DNA of 64,000 nt, from the NCBI RefSeq assembly GCF_000734895.2, contig NZ_CP011382.1, positions 62,001-126,000 of the forward strand, in the 5' to 3' direction. The position numbers and the translations under genes are program-made. Below the pieces are notes generated by a model. It was not told the DNA's origin, did no database searches, and saw only the letters and a program-made list of their open reading frames with translations. This DNA is from Calothrix sp. 336/3. GTDB lineage: Bacteria > Cyanobacteriota > Cyanobacteriia > Cyanobacteriales > Nostocaceae. This document shows positions 45,627 through 53,949 of the stretch, in pieces; within the stretch, counting starts at the first letter, position 1, and every line of letters begins with the position of its first letter.

Positions 45627-46376
45627 ATGCTTGTTGGTACTATTAATAACAACAACCTCAATGGTAGTAACTTCGCAGATACCATTGGTGCTGACACTGG
45701 GGATGACATGATTTACGGTAACGCAGGTGATGACAAAATTGTTGCCGGACCCAAAAATTCTGTCTTTGGCTTCTTAGATAACGATTGGATCTACGCTGGA
45801 AGTGGAAATGATACTGTCTATGGTGGCTACGGGAATGATGTTATCTACGGTGGTAGTGATAATGACTATCTCTACGGTGAAGCCGGACATGACTACTTGA
45901 ATGGTGGAGATGGTGACGATTACCTAGATGGTGGCAATGATAACGACTACCTAGATGGCAGAGATGGAAATGATAAGTTATATGGTGGATATGGTCACGA
46001 TACATTGTATGGTGGGGCTGGTCATGACTACCTCTACGGCGACTATGGTAATGACTGGCTCCAAGGTGATGCTGGCAATGACACCTTAATTGGTGGTTAT
46101 GGTGTAGATACCCTCTGGGGTGGTGCCGGTGCAGATAAATTTGGTTTTAACTATAAGAACGCAGGTATCGACATCATTAAAGATTTTCAAGCTAGCCAAG
46201 GTGACAAAATCTGCATTTCTAAACCTGGCTTTGGTGCAGTTAGCCTGAATCAGTTTAAGTACAACGCTGCCACTGGGGCGTTATCGTTCAATAACCAGAT
46301 ATTTACCATGATTGAAAATAAACCGGCTGGTTTTAATATCAACTCGGACATTCATCTATCGAATGGTTTTGTGTAA
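45627..46376 (+). CDS. Small RTX calcium-binding protein 3
   Basis: The 249-aa product starts MLVGTINNNNLNGSNFADTI and so lacks the first 20 residues of copies 1 and 2. It has about 13 nonapeptides (GGDGDDYLDGGNDNDYLDG and similar) and the same end: GADKFGFNYKNAGIDIIKDF and FNNQIFTMIENKPAGFNINS. The repeats are more Asp- and His-rich. The ATG is at 45627, and the leader carries the heptamer insert. It is expected to be exported by the type I system at 49296-53725. Confidence 0.82.
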   Translation: MLVGTINNNNLNGSNFADTIGADTGDDMIYGNAGDDKIVAGPKNSVFGFLDNDWIYAGSGNDTVYGGYGNDVIYGGSDNDYLYGEAGHDYLNGGDGDDYLDGGNDNDYLDGRDGNDKLYGGYGHDTLYGGAGHDYLYGDYGNDWLQGDAGNDTLIGGYGVDTLWGGAGADKFGFNYKNAGIDIIKDFQASQGDKICISKPGFGAVSLNQFKYNAATGALSFNNQIFTMIENKPAGFNINSDIHLSNGFV

Positions 46377-46846
46377 AAGAACAACACAAAATACTAATCT
46401 AGTCGTCTGCCACATTATTTTTGCTGGCTTTTAGTCACGGCTTTAGCCCCGATTTGAGTGATAAATCTCTGACTGCGAACCCCTCATAACTCATGTAGTC
46501 AAATACTAATATAGATAGTAAAGAAAGGGAGAAAATAGCTCTCTTTTTTTTGCTTATCTAAAGATGTTCCCATGTCATGTTCGGCTGAATATTTTTAATA
46601 AAAAAAATCCTCTTTAATCCTTCTATTACAGAGAAAAAGAGAAAAGTTAGCTATAACTATATAGCAATTAAGCTGAAATAATACTATTTCTAGAATATCA
46701 CTATTAAGGGTACTTTAAAATCTGGATAATTTAATTATCAAAAAACGACAAATTATTCAAATAAATTTGAAAATAATGTCAAAATTGTGCGGAAAATATT
46801 CTAGAGTCGATGAAACAAATAAAACAAAGTTTGACACAGACTCAAA
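46377..46846. other. Intergenic region between RTX genes 3 and 4
   Basis: It holds a repeat-like segment near 46430-46490 (AGTCACGGCTTTAGCCCC), a terminator at 46526-46551, and AT-rich DNA. The conserved promoter segment is weaker here: GTCGATGAAACAAATAAAAC at 46806 matches the leader of the remnant gene, but no TGTAA double repeat is seen. Confidence 0.5.
46526..46551 (+). terminator. Intrinsic terminator after RTX gene 3
   Basis: AGGGAG and CTCTCT pair imperfectly (G-T pairs) around AAAATAG and are followed by seven or more T residues. Less similar to the other three RTX terminators. Confidence 0.6.
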
Positions 46847-46885
46847 ACTTACCTAATTACGTATTTAACTCACATCCAAAAGGAA
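46847..46885 (+). promoter_or_regulatory. Conserved RTX leader box, copy 4
   Basis: ACTTACCTAATTACGTATTT followed by AACTCACATCCAAAAGGAA, 3 bases before ATG 46889. It shares more than 25 positions with copy 2. Confidence 0.6.
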
Positions 46886-46888
46886 AGC

Positions 46889-47629
46889 ATGGCTAATATC
46901 AACGGCAACAACTTAGCGAACAATCTCTATGGAACCAACTTGGGAGATACAATTGATGGCAAACTCGGTAGTGATAAAATATACAGTTTCGGTGGCAATG
47001 ACGTAATTTATGCTGGACCTATCAGTCCTGTCGCTGGCTTTTTTGATAACGACTGGGTTGATGCTGGTACTGGTAATGATACTGTCTACGGTGGATATGG
47101 AAATGACACTATTTACGGTGGTACTGGTAATGACTATCTTGATGGTGAAGCTGGTAATGACAGCCTTTACGGTGGAGATGGCAATGATACCATGTACGGC
47201 GGTAGTGGTAACGATCTGATGTATGGGGAAGCTGGTAATGACAGCGTTTATGGTGGAGATGGTAACGATACCATCTATGGTGGCGTTGGTAATGATGCTA
47301 TCTATGGCGGAGTAGGTAACGACTTCCTCAGTGGTGGATTTGGTAACGACACTGTTGTTGGTGGTGTTGGTAACGATACCCTTTGGGGTGGTGCTGGTGC
47401 TGACAAGTTTGTATTTAACAATAAATCTGAGGGTATTGATATTATCCAGGACTTTAAATGGGATCAAAATGATAAGGTTGTCATTTCCAAAGCTGGTTTT
47501 GGTATCACTAGCCTGAGTCAGGTTCACTATAGCGGTGGTTACTTGTACACTAGCACTTATGGCGTGTTTGCTCAGGTTGCGGGTAATCCTTCCTTCAGTG
47601 TCAACTTGGATGTACAACTAGTCGCATAA
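46889..47629 (+). CDS. Small RTX calcium-binding protein 4
   Basis: The 246-aa product starts MANINGNNLANNLYGTNLGD and has about 14 nonapeptides such as GGTGNDYLDGEAGNDSLYG. The end differs from copies 1-3: GADKFVFNNKSEGIDIIQDF is kept, but the last 45 residues read GGYLYTSTYGVFAQVAGNPS, so the C-terminus has diverged or been exchanged. A long antisense frame results only from the repeat structure. Likely a type I secretion substrate. Confidence 0.8.
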   Translation: MANINGNNLANNLYGTNLGDTIDGKLGSDKIYSFGGNDVIYAGPISPVAGFFDNDWVDAGTGNDTVYGGYGNDTIYGGTGNDYLDGEAGNDSLYGGDGNDTMYGGSGNDLMYGEAGNDSVYGGDGNDTIYGGVGNDAIYGGVGNDFLSGGFGNDTVVGGVGNDTLWGGAGADKFVFNNKSEGIDIIQDFKWDQNDKVVISKAGFGITSLSQVHYSGGYLYTSTYGVFAQVAGNPSFSVNLDVQLVA

Positions 47630-47704
47630 AGGTGTTGGCGATCGCCCAGCATTTCATATCATCCACCAAAATCTATCGTTGCAATAGGTCTATCAAACTA
47701 TAAA

Positions 47705-47727
47705 GGGGCAAAATGCTCCTTTTTTTT
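47705..47727 (+). terminator. Intrinsic terminator after RTX gene 4
   Basis: GGGGC and GCTCC pair around AAAAT, followed by eight T residues. Same core as at 41803 and 45252. Confidence 0.8.
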
Positions 47728-47793
47728 ATGCTTGCATCACTTCACCCATAAGGGTACTTGCGAATTTTGACAATGTAGTTTTCAGACAAAAAT

Positions 47794-47809
47794 TGTAAAG
47801 TTTTGTAAA
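47794..47809 (+). promoter_or_regulatory. HLR1-like double repeat upstream of the RTX remnant
   Basis: TGTAAAGTTTTGTAAA; the complement TTTACAAAACTTTACA fits the full HLR1 consensus (G/T)TTACA(T/A)(T/A)NN(T/A)TTACA without mismatch. It is the best site of the set, yet it stands before a dead gene. Confidence 0.6.
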
Positions 47810-47901
47810 TTTGCTCAGTAAATTTGCATAAAAGGTTCAAGACGAACTGAAGACATAGTAGAGCCGATGAAAAACAAAGCAAGGTTTGATACTGGTTCAC
47901 A

Positions 47902-47940
47902 AAGTTATTTAGTTACGCATTTAACTAACATCCACGAGGA
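47902..47940 (+). promoter_or_regulatory. Conserved RTX leader box, copy 5
   Basis: AGTTATTTAGTTACGCATTT followed by AACTAACATCCACGAGGA, 10 bases before the ATG of the remnant at 47951. The leader is intact although the gene is not. Confidence 0.6.
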
Positions 47941-47950
47941 ACGAAAAAAC

Positions 47951-48013
47951 ATGGCTAGTATTAACCCGAAGAAATGCACTGATAATATTTATGGAAGCCA
48001 AATTGCTACTTAA
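47951..48013 (+). pseudogene. Remnant of a fifth RTX gene (20 codons)
   Basis: ATG 47951 opens a 20-codon frame MASINPKKCTDNIYGSQIAT that aligns with the N-terminus of RTX protein 4 (MANINGNNLANNLYGTNLGD): MA-IN, then N-YG-. It stops before any calcium-binding repeat, and the following 400 bp contain no further RTX coding. Promoter and leader are preserved. I read it as a deleted or decayed copy, though a short peptide is possible. Confidence 0.6.
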
Positions 48014-48064
48014 TTATTGAGAGAAAGGTTCGAGCCAGAGGCTTCAACTCCGACTGAACCCAAA

Positions 48065-48099
48065 ACTTACCTAATTACGCCAACTCACACCTATCAAGG
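48065..48099 (+). promoter_or_regulatory. Orphan RTX leader box, copy 6
   Basis: ACTTACCTAATTACGCCAAC followed by TCACACCTATCAAGG is preceded by GAGCCAGAGGCTTCAACTCC at 48032, as in the other leaders. No ATG frame follows, so it marks a sixth lost gene copy. Confidence 0.55.
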
Positions 48100-48422
48100 C
48101 GGAACTGACGCATACTCTCTAAACTACCACTTCTTGTAGAAAAAGGTAGGTGGGGAATTTGAGATTTTAGATTTGAGATTGAGGATTTATCACCCGTAGC
48201 AGATATGAATATCCTGTAGAGAACTGAAAGAACTTGCAGCCTGTATAAGCTTTTTGACCATTGACAGGGGAATTATGACTCATATATCTAAATATTAACA
48301 GAGTACAAAGTTTTATGAAATCCTGGCTAATTTTGGTTCAATACCAAGATAAATACCTAGGGAAAAAAGGAAAATAAAAGTAAATCCGATTTATTTAAAA
48401 GCAGAGGGGGGTTGGTGAGATT

Positions 48423-49193
48423 ATGGTTAGTCAATTACAAATCGGTGATCAATTTATCGAAGCACAAGAGTTAGTCACAATTTTGGCTGGTTGTCAGGTA
48501 TTACCAAATTTGCTGAAGGAGTTGATTGTTGAGAGAGCGATCGCCCCTATTCCCTGTACTAAGGAAGAAGTTACCGCAGCTTGTCAGAAGTTCTTTCAAC
48601 AACACCAAATTACCAGCGCAGAATCCCATGAAGCATGGTTGCAACGCTATGGAATGAATCATCCCCAGTTTCAAGCAATGGCAACTCGACAGTTACGGAT
48701 TGCGAAGTTTCAAGAGCAAACCTGGGGACATAAGTTAGAGTCTTATTTTTTACAACGCAAAAAATTCCTAGATCAAGCGGTTTATTCTTTGATTCGGGTT
48801 GCAGATGCTGGTATTGCCCAAGAACTATATTTTCGCATTCAAGCAGGAGAACAAAGTTTTGGGGAGTTAGCGAAGGAATATTCTTTGGGAATGGAAGCAC
48901 ACACCTATGGTATCCTTGGTCCTGTAGAGTTAGGTGCTTTACATCCGGCGTTGGCAAAACAGCTACAAGTCAGCAAACCTGGGCAATTATGGCACCCAAC
49001 AAACTTGGGAGAACATTTTCTGATTATTCGTTTGGAAAAATTACTTCCAGCTCAGTTAGATAAATTCATGCGTCAACGCTTGCTGCGAGAGTTATTTGAA
49101 ACTTGGTTGAAGGAACAGGTAGAGAAATTAGGAGACGCGGAAAAATCCTGGTTGGTAGCGAAAAGTCAAGGGGTAGTGCAATCAGTCGCCTAA
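48423..49193 (+). CDS. PpiC-type peptidyl-prolyl isomerase (parvulin)
   Basis: The 256-aa product has an N-terminal SurA-like helical part (1-115) and a parvulin domain at about 120-215 with AQELYFRIQAGEQSFGELAK and GILGPVELGALHPALAKQL, then a C-terminal helix. There is no signal peptide, so it should act in the cytoplasm or at the membrane. Such genes often precede cyanobacterial type I exporters, and here it comes 103 bp before the ABC gene. A chaperone role for the RTX cargo is the natural inference. Confidence 0.82.
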   Translation: MVSQLQIGDQFIEAQELVTILAGCQVLPNLLKELIVERAIAPIPCTKEEVTAACQKFFQQHQITSAESHEAWLQRYGMNHPQFQAMATRQLRIAKFQEQTWGHKLESYFLQRKKFLDQAVYSLIRVADAGIAQELYFRIQAGEQSFGELAKEYSLGMEAHTYGILGPVELGALHPALAKQLQVSKPGQLWHPTNLGEHFLIIRLEKLLPAQLDKFMRQRLLRELFETWLKEQVEKLGDAEKSWLVAKSQGVVQSVA

Positions 49194-49295
49194 TTGAAAA
49201 AAAAGAGGGAAAGTATTGTTAATTTGTTTACCCTGTTGCCTATTAACCATGACCTCTACAAATGATATTTTATTTCTATTGACCTAGTTAAAATA

Positions 49296-52229
49296 ATGTT
49301 TTCTACCACAGTTGATATTCGGGAATTTTTGGCGGGTTTGTTGCCTTTCCAGCAGCTACCAGAAAAGATTTTAGACCATATTAGTCAACAGTGTCAGTTT
49401 TTGAAGTATCGTATGGGGCAGGCGATCGCCACCCGTGAAGCGATGCCAGAATATATCAGTATTATTTATCATGGTCAGGCAAGATTACTAGCTCTAGATA
49501 TTCGCAATGACAGACCTGAGACTCTCACTTTACTACAACCAGGGGAAATCTGCGGTTGGGTAAGCCATGTACGGGGTGTCGCTTGTGAGACTGTGATCGC
49601 TTCTAAGGAGACAGTTTGTGTTAATTTACCCAGCGCTGAGTTCCTAACTTTATTACAAAAACAACCAATTTTTGCCGCATATTTCCAAAATCATCCCTCC
49701 TTAATTGAAATTTATGATTTACTGGCAGAAGAACTTAGTCGTCGTGCCGATGGAACAACAGAATTAGGCAAGCTTACAATCACAGCTAGGGAAAATAGTC
49801 AAGTATTCATGGCTCCTAGTGGTAAACTTGCCAAGCAGCAACTAGATGGTCAGAAGCTGTGGTTAGTTAGTAGTAATGGTACAGAATTAGCCTTAGGGAC
49901 ATCGGTAGATCTCAACACAACTTTAAAAACAGCCACTCGCTTAGTTGGTATTCCCAAATCTATTTTCCCTACTCCTGCCAACACATCCCTAGCAGTGAAT
50001 GATACCGGAAATTGGCTGGCAGATGTGCCCTATGCACCGGAAGATGTTGCCCAGGGTAAGGAAAAGGCAAATCAGAAGCAGGAAAAATATCCCTATATTC
50101 GCGGACGTGGAGGTATCGAAGGCGCACTAGCTTGTTTTCAGATGCTGAGTCAATATTTCCGGCTGCCTTTCCGCAAGGATATGTTGCGACGGGTATTGAC
50201 AAAACAACAGACAGAGACGGGGAACGTATCTCTGCAATTCTGTGGAGCAGTGGCAGAATTAGTTGGATTAACCACCCAGATAGTCAAAGTTCCGACTAAA
50301 GCCTTGATGCAAATGCCAACACCAGTGATGATTGCTTGGCAAGATAGTTTTGCAATTGTTTACAAAACGAGTCCCCAGGAAATAGTTTTGGCAGCACCGG
50401 AAACGGGTTTAATTCGTCGTAAACCTCGCGACTTTGTCGAAACCTGGGGGGAGGAAGGGGAAGTACTAATTCTGCAACCGAATAAGGAAACCCGTCAAGC
50501 TCAGTTTAATTTGAGTTGGTTTATACCAGCCCTACGTCGTCACCGTCGGGTATTGATTGAAGTATTAATTGCTTCTTTTGTGATTCAGATTTTCGGTTTA
50601 GTGAATCCCCTAGCTACCCAGGTAATTATTGATAAGGTTTTAGTTGGTAATAGTCCCGATACTCTGGAAGTTCTGGGTATATTTTTGCTCGTAGTGGCAG
50701 TGGTGGAAGCAGTACTCACTGCGGTGAGAACCCAGTTATTTGTGGATACTACCAACCGTATCGATTTATCCCTAGGTTCGGAAGTAATTAATCACCTGTT
50801 GCGTCTTCCCCTGACCTACTTTGACAAGCGTCCTGTGGGAGAATTAGCCACAAGGGTAAATGAGTTGGAAAATATTCGGCAATTTCTCACGGGAACCGCT
50901 TTAACCGTGGTAATGGATGCTGTATTTTCCGTCATTTATATTTTCGTGATGGCAATTTACAGTTGGATACTGACAATTGTTGCCTTAATAACAGTACCTT
51001 TGTTCGCCTTGCTGAATTGGTTAGTTTCTCCGGTAATGCGCAAACAGTTACAGGAAAAAGCCGAACGCAATGCGGAAACCCATTCCTACCTGGTAGAAAT
51101 TATGGCAGGGATGCAGACTGTGAAAGCGCAGAATTTGGAATTGCGATCGCGGTGGCAATGGCAGGAACGCTATGCTAAATATATCAGTGCAGGTTTTCAA
51201 ACGGTTTCTACTCAAACTACTGCCAGTTCTATCAGCAGTTTCTTAAATAAACTTTCCACCCTGTTAGTATTATGGGTAGGAGCCTATTTAGTACTCCAAG
51301 GTAAACTCACCCTAGGGCAATTAATCGCCTTTCGGATTATTTCCGGTTATGTTACTAACCCCCTATTACGCTTATTGCAACTATGGCAGAATTTCCAAGA
51401 AGTTGCCCTGTCTTTGCAACGGTTGGGTGATATTTTAGATACTCCCCAGGAAACGGATATTGCAGACAAGCAAAATATTCTTATGCCCACCATTGTAGGT
51501 TCTGTACGTTACGAAAATATCTCCTTCCGTTTCCGGCAAAATACCCCCCTACAACTGTGTAATATTAATCTGGATTTTCCTGCGGGTTCTTTCATTGGTA
51601 TTGTGGGGCAGAGTGGTTCCGGGAAAAGTACTCTGTTAAAATTACTACCTCGCCTCTATGAACCCACCTCCGGAAAAATCTTAATTGACGGCTACGATAT
51701 CAGCAAAGTGGAACTCTATTCCCTGCGGCGGCAAATTGGGGTGGTACAGCAAGATACCCTACTATTTGATGGCACAGTGCGAGAAAATATTTCCCTCGCC
51801 TATCCTGATGCCAGTGATGACGAAATCATCGCCGCAGCCAAGGTTGCCTACGCCCACGAGTTTATTATGGCTCTGCCTAACGGTTATAATACACCTGTGG
51901 GTGAACGTGGTTCCGGCTTATCGGGAGGACAAAGACAAAGGGTGGCGATCGCCCGTACAGTTCTCCAGAATCCCCAATTACTCATCCTTGACGAAGCTAC
52001 TAGTGCCTTAGATTACAACGCCGAGGGGCAAGTTTGTCGCAACCTGGCGGAAACCTGCAAAGGAAAAACCGTATTTTTTATTACTCATAGACTTAGTACT
52101 ATTCGCCATGCTGATATCATTCTGATGATGGATCAGGGCGCAGTTGTGGAGCAAGGAACCCACGCAGAATTAATGGCAATGAAAGGATATTACTACTGTT
52201 TGTATCAGCAGCAAGAAGCACAGATTTAG
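49296..52229 (+). CDS. HlyB-type ABC exporter with N-terminal cNMP-binding-like and degenerate C39 domains
   Basis: The 977-aa product has four parts. Residues 1-150 resemble a cyclic-nucleotide-binding domain (SIIYHGQARLLALD, LLQPGEICGWVSHV). Residues 265-395 form a C39-like domain: YIRGRGGIEGALACFQMLSQ lines up with the peptidase active-site stretch, but the catalytic Cys is replaced and no His is seen in MIAWQDSFAIVYK. Residues 410-690 are the six-helix export domain. The nucleotide-binding domain has Walker A GQSGSGKSTL (about 770), signature LSGGQRQRVAIA (874) and Walker B LLILDEATSALD (895). A non-cutting C39-like domain, as in HlyB, holds unfolded substrate with a C-terminal signal, which suits the RTX proteins upstream. 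Confidence 0.92.
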   Translation: MFSTTVDIREFLAGLLPFQQLPEKILDHISQQCQFLKYRMGQAIATREAMPEYISIIYHGQARLLALDIRNDRPETLTLLQPGEICGWVSHVRGVACETVIASKETVCVNLPSAEFLTLLQKQPIFAAYFQNHPSLIEIYDLLAEELSRRADGTTELGKLTITARENSQVFMAPSGKLAKQQLDGQKLWLVSSNGTELALGTSVDLNTTLKTATRLVGIPKSIFPTPANTSLAVNDTGNWLADVPYAPEDVAQGKEKANQKQEKYPYIRGRGGIEGALACFQMLSQYFRLPFRKDMLRRVLTKQQTETGNVSLQFCGAVAELVGLTTQIVKVPTKALMQMPTPVMIAWQDSFAIVYKTSPQEIVLAAPETGLIRRKPRDFVETWGEEGEVLILQPNKETRQAQFNLSWFIPALRRHRRVLIEVLIASFVIQIFGLVNPLATQVIIDKVLVGNSPDTLEVLGIFLLVVAVVEAVLTAVRTQLFVDTTNRIDLSLGSEVINHLLRLPLTYFDKRPVGELATRVNELENIRQFLTGTALTVVMDAVFSVIYIFVMAIYSWILTIVALITVPLFALLNWLVSPVMRKQLQEKAERNAETHSYLVEIMAGMQTVKAQNLELRSRWQWQERYAKYISAGFQTVSTQTTASSISSFLNKLSTLLVLWVGAYLVLQGKLTLGQLIAFRIISGYVTNPLLRLLQLWQNFQEVALSLQRLGDILDTPQETDIADKQNILMPTIVGSVRYENISFRFRQNTPLQLCNINLDFPAGSFIGIVGQSGSGKSTLLKLLPRLYEPTSGKILIDGYDISKVELYSLRRQIGVVQQDTLLFDGTVRENISLAYPDASDDEIIAAAKVAYAHEFIMALPNGYNTPVGERGSGLSGGQRQRVAIARTVLQNPQLLILDEATSALDYNAEGQVCRNLAETCKGKTVFFITHRLSTIRHADIILMMDQGAVVEQGTHAELMAMKGYYYCLYQQQEAQI

Positions 52230-52270
52230 AAACTTAGCATGTATTCTCAATTACCCATTACCTGAATTAT

Positions 52271-53725
52271 ATGAACGTTGAATATAAATTTGATCAACCA
52301 GTATTATTAAAACAATCTCCTACTTGGTCAAGGGCGATCGCCTGGGGGATAATTGGGATGACAGTATTTACCGTCATTTGGGCATTAGTCTTTAAAATAG
52401 ATGAAGCGATACCCGCCACTGGTAAGCTAGAACCTAAGGGTTCAGTCACCGATATTCAAGCACCCGTGGGTGGTGTGGTGAAACAAATCCATGTCAAGGA
52501 AGGGCAAAATGTCAAAAAAGGTGACTTACTTATTAGCTTAGAACAAACCACCGCCCAAGCTCAACTTTCATCCTTCCAAAAAAATCGTACTTCCTTAATG
52601 CAGGAAAACGAATATTATCGAAGTATTTTAAGTGGGAAAAATACGGGTAAATTTCTACCCAATGGTAACTTAAAAGTTTCTGCCGAAATCGTATCTTTAA
52701 CCCAAAGTCGTGCCGCAATTCTGGCTGAGAATCAAGTCTATCGCGCCCAATTAAATGGTAATACTAATGGTGTCAATTTGACTTCTGACCAAAAATTACG
52801 TTTACAGAGTCGGCAAATTGATTTAAAATCCCGTTTAGCAGATATAGAGCTAGAAAAAGCCAAAACTCAAGAACAAATTAGTCAAAATAAATTACAACTG
52901 GCTAGCGCTAAAGAAATGCTAGCAATTAATCAGAGAATTATTAAGGCAATGGAACCAGTTGTCAAGGAAGGTGCTTTCCCCAAAACCAGATTTTGGACAC
53001 AACAACAGGAAGTTTTAAAATATCAGCAAGAAGTTGACAGACTCACCAAAGAGCAACAGCAATTAAGATTAGCCTTAATTCAATCCCGCGAAAAAGAAAA
53101 TAATACCCAGGCAATATCTAAGGAAGATTTATTTTCTCGAGTCACCACCAACGAAAAACAAATAGCTGAAATTGATAGTCAAATTACCAAGATAATTCTC
53201 GAAAATCAGAAAACCATCAACGAAATTGATAGTCAAATTAGCCAAGCACTAACAACCCTGAAATATCAAAAAATTGTCGCCCCTGTCAATGGTACAGTTT
53301 TTGAACTCAAACCTAGTACACCCGGTTTTGTTGCCAACTCCAGCGAACCAGTTTTAAAGATTGTTCCTAATCAAAATTTAATCGCCAAGGTTTATATTAC
53401 CAACCGTGACATCGGTTTTGTTAGGAATGGGCAAGATGTTGATGTCAGAATTGATTCCTTTCCCTTTCAAGAATATGGTGATATTAAAGGGAAAATTATC
53501 TCCATCGGTTCCGATGCACTACCCCCCGATCAGATTCATCCTTTCTATCGATTCCCGGTAAAAGTACAACTCAATACTCAAGAATTGGTAGTGGATGATG
53601 TGAAATTAAAATTACAGTCAGGGATGTCAATTAATGCCAATGTCAAACTCAGACAACGGACAATTATGAGTATCTTCACTGATTTCTTGGTTCAGAAAAC
53701 AGAAAGCTTGAAATTCATGCGTTGA
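52271..53725 (+). CDS. HlyD-family membrane fusion protein
   Basis: The 484-aa product has one membrane helix (AIAWGIIGMTVFTVIWALVF, residues 18-37), a biotinyl-lipoyl half (VTDIQAPVGGVVKQIHVKEG), a long coiled coil (95-335) with KEQQQLRLALIQSREKE, a second lipoyl half (LKYQKIVAPVNGTVFELKP), and a beta-barrel with YITNRDIGFVRNGQDVDVRI. It joins the ABC exporter to an outer-membrane TolC-like channel, which is not encoded here. It follows the ABC gene by 41 bp and is surely co-transcribed. Confidence 0.93.
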   Translation: MNVEYKFDQPVLLKQSPTWSRAIAWGIIGMTVFTVIWALVFKIDEAIPATGKLEPKGSVTDIQAPVGGVVKQIHVKEGQNVKKGDLLISLEQTTAQAQLSSFQKNRTSLMQENEYYRSILSGKNTGKFLPNGNLKVSAEIVSLTQSRAAILAENQVYRAQLNGNTNGVNLTSDQKLRLQSRQIDLKSRLADIELEKAKTQEQISQNKLQLASAKEMLAINQRIIKAMEPVVKEGAFPKTRFWTQQQEVLKYQQEVDRLTKEQQQLRLALIQSREKENNTQAISKEDLFSRVTTNEKQIAEIDSQITKIILENQKTINEIDSQISQALTTLKYQKIVAPVNGTVFELKPSTPGFVANSSEPVLKIVPNQNLIAKVYITNRDIGFVRNGQDVDVRIDSFPFQEYGDIKGKIISIGSDALPPDQIHPFYRFPVKVQLNTQELVVDDVKLKLQSGMSINANVKLRQRTIMSIFTDFLVQKTESLKFMR

Positions 53726-53734
53726 TATATCATT

Positions 53735-53932
53735 ATGCAAGAATATAAGTTTGTCAGAGTTCCCCTTAATTACGATCAGAAGTCAACTCTCACCAGTCAT
53801 TTGGAGATATCAGTAAACGAACACGCACAGGAAGGTTGGCGACTTGTTCAAATTCTAGTGGAGAATCCTGCCGCAGTACCATTTGAGTATGTCGTTATAT
53901 TTGAGCGTCCTAGGGGAGCATCGGTATCATAA
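53735..53932 (+). CDS. DUF4177-like small protein
   Basis: The 65-aa product reads MQEYKFVRVPLNYDQKSTLT near the start, then NEHAQEGWRLVQILVENPAA and EYVVIFERP, the layout of DUF4177 (about 60 residues, one alpha helix followed by beta strands, with HAxEGWRLVQ). It starts 9 bp after hlyD, so it belongs to the same operon. The function is unknown; here it may be an accessory of the exporter. Confidence 0.7.
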   Translation: MQEYKFVRVPLNYDQKSTLTSHLEISVNEHAQEGWRLVQILVENPAAVPFEYVVIFERPRGASVS

Positions 53933-53949
53933 CTTATTTTTTTGAAAAC

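Noticed and set aside
46913..47617. Long minus-strand frame (234 aa) opposite RTX gene 4
   Set aside because: It is the mirror of the GGxGND repeats, giving a low-complexity Ile/Thr/Val/Ser product; no ribosome site, and the plus-strand gene is clearly real.
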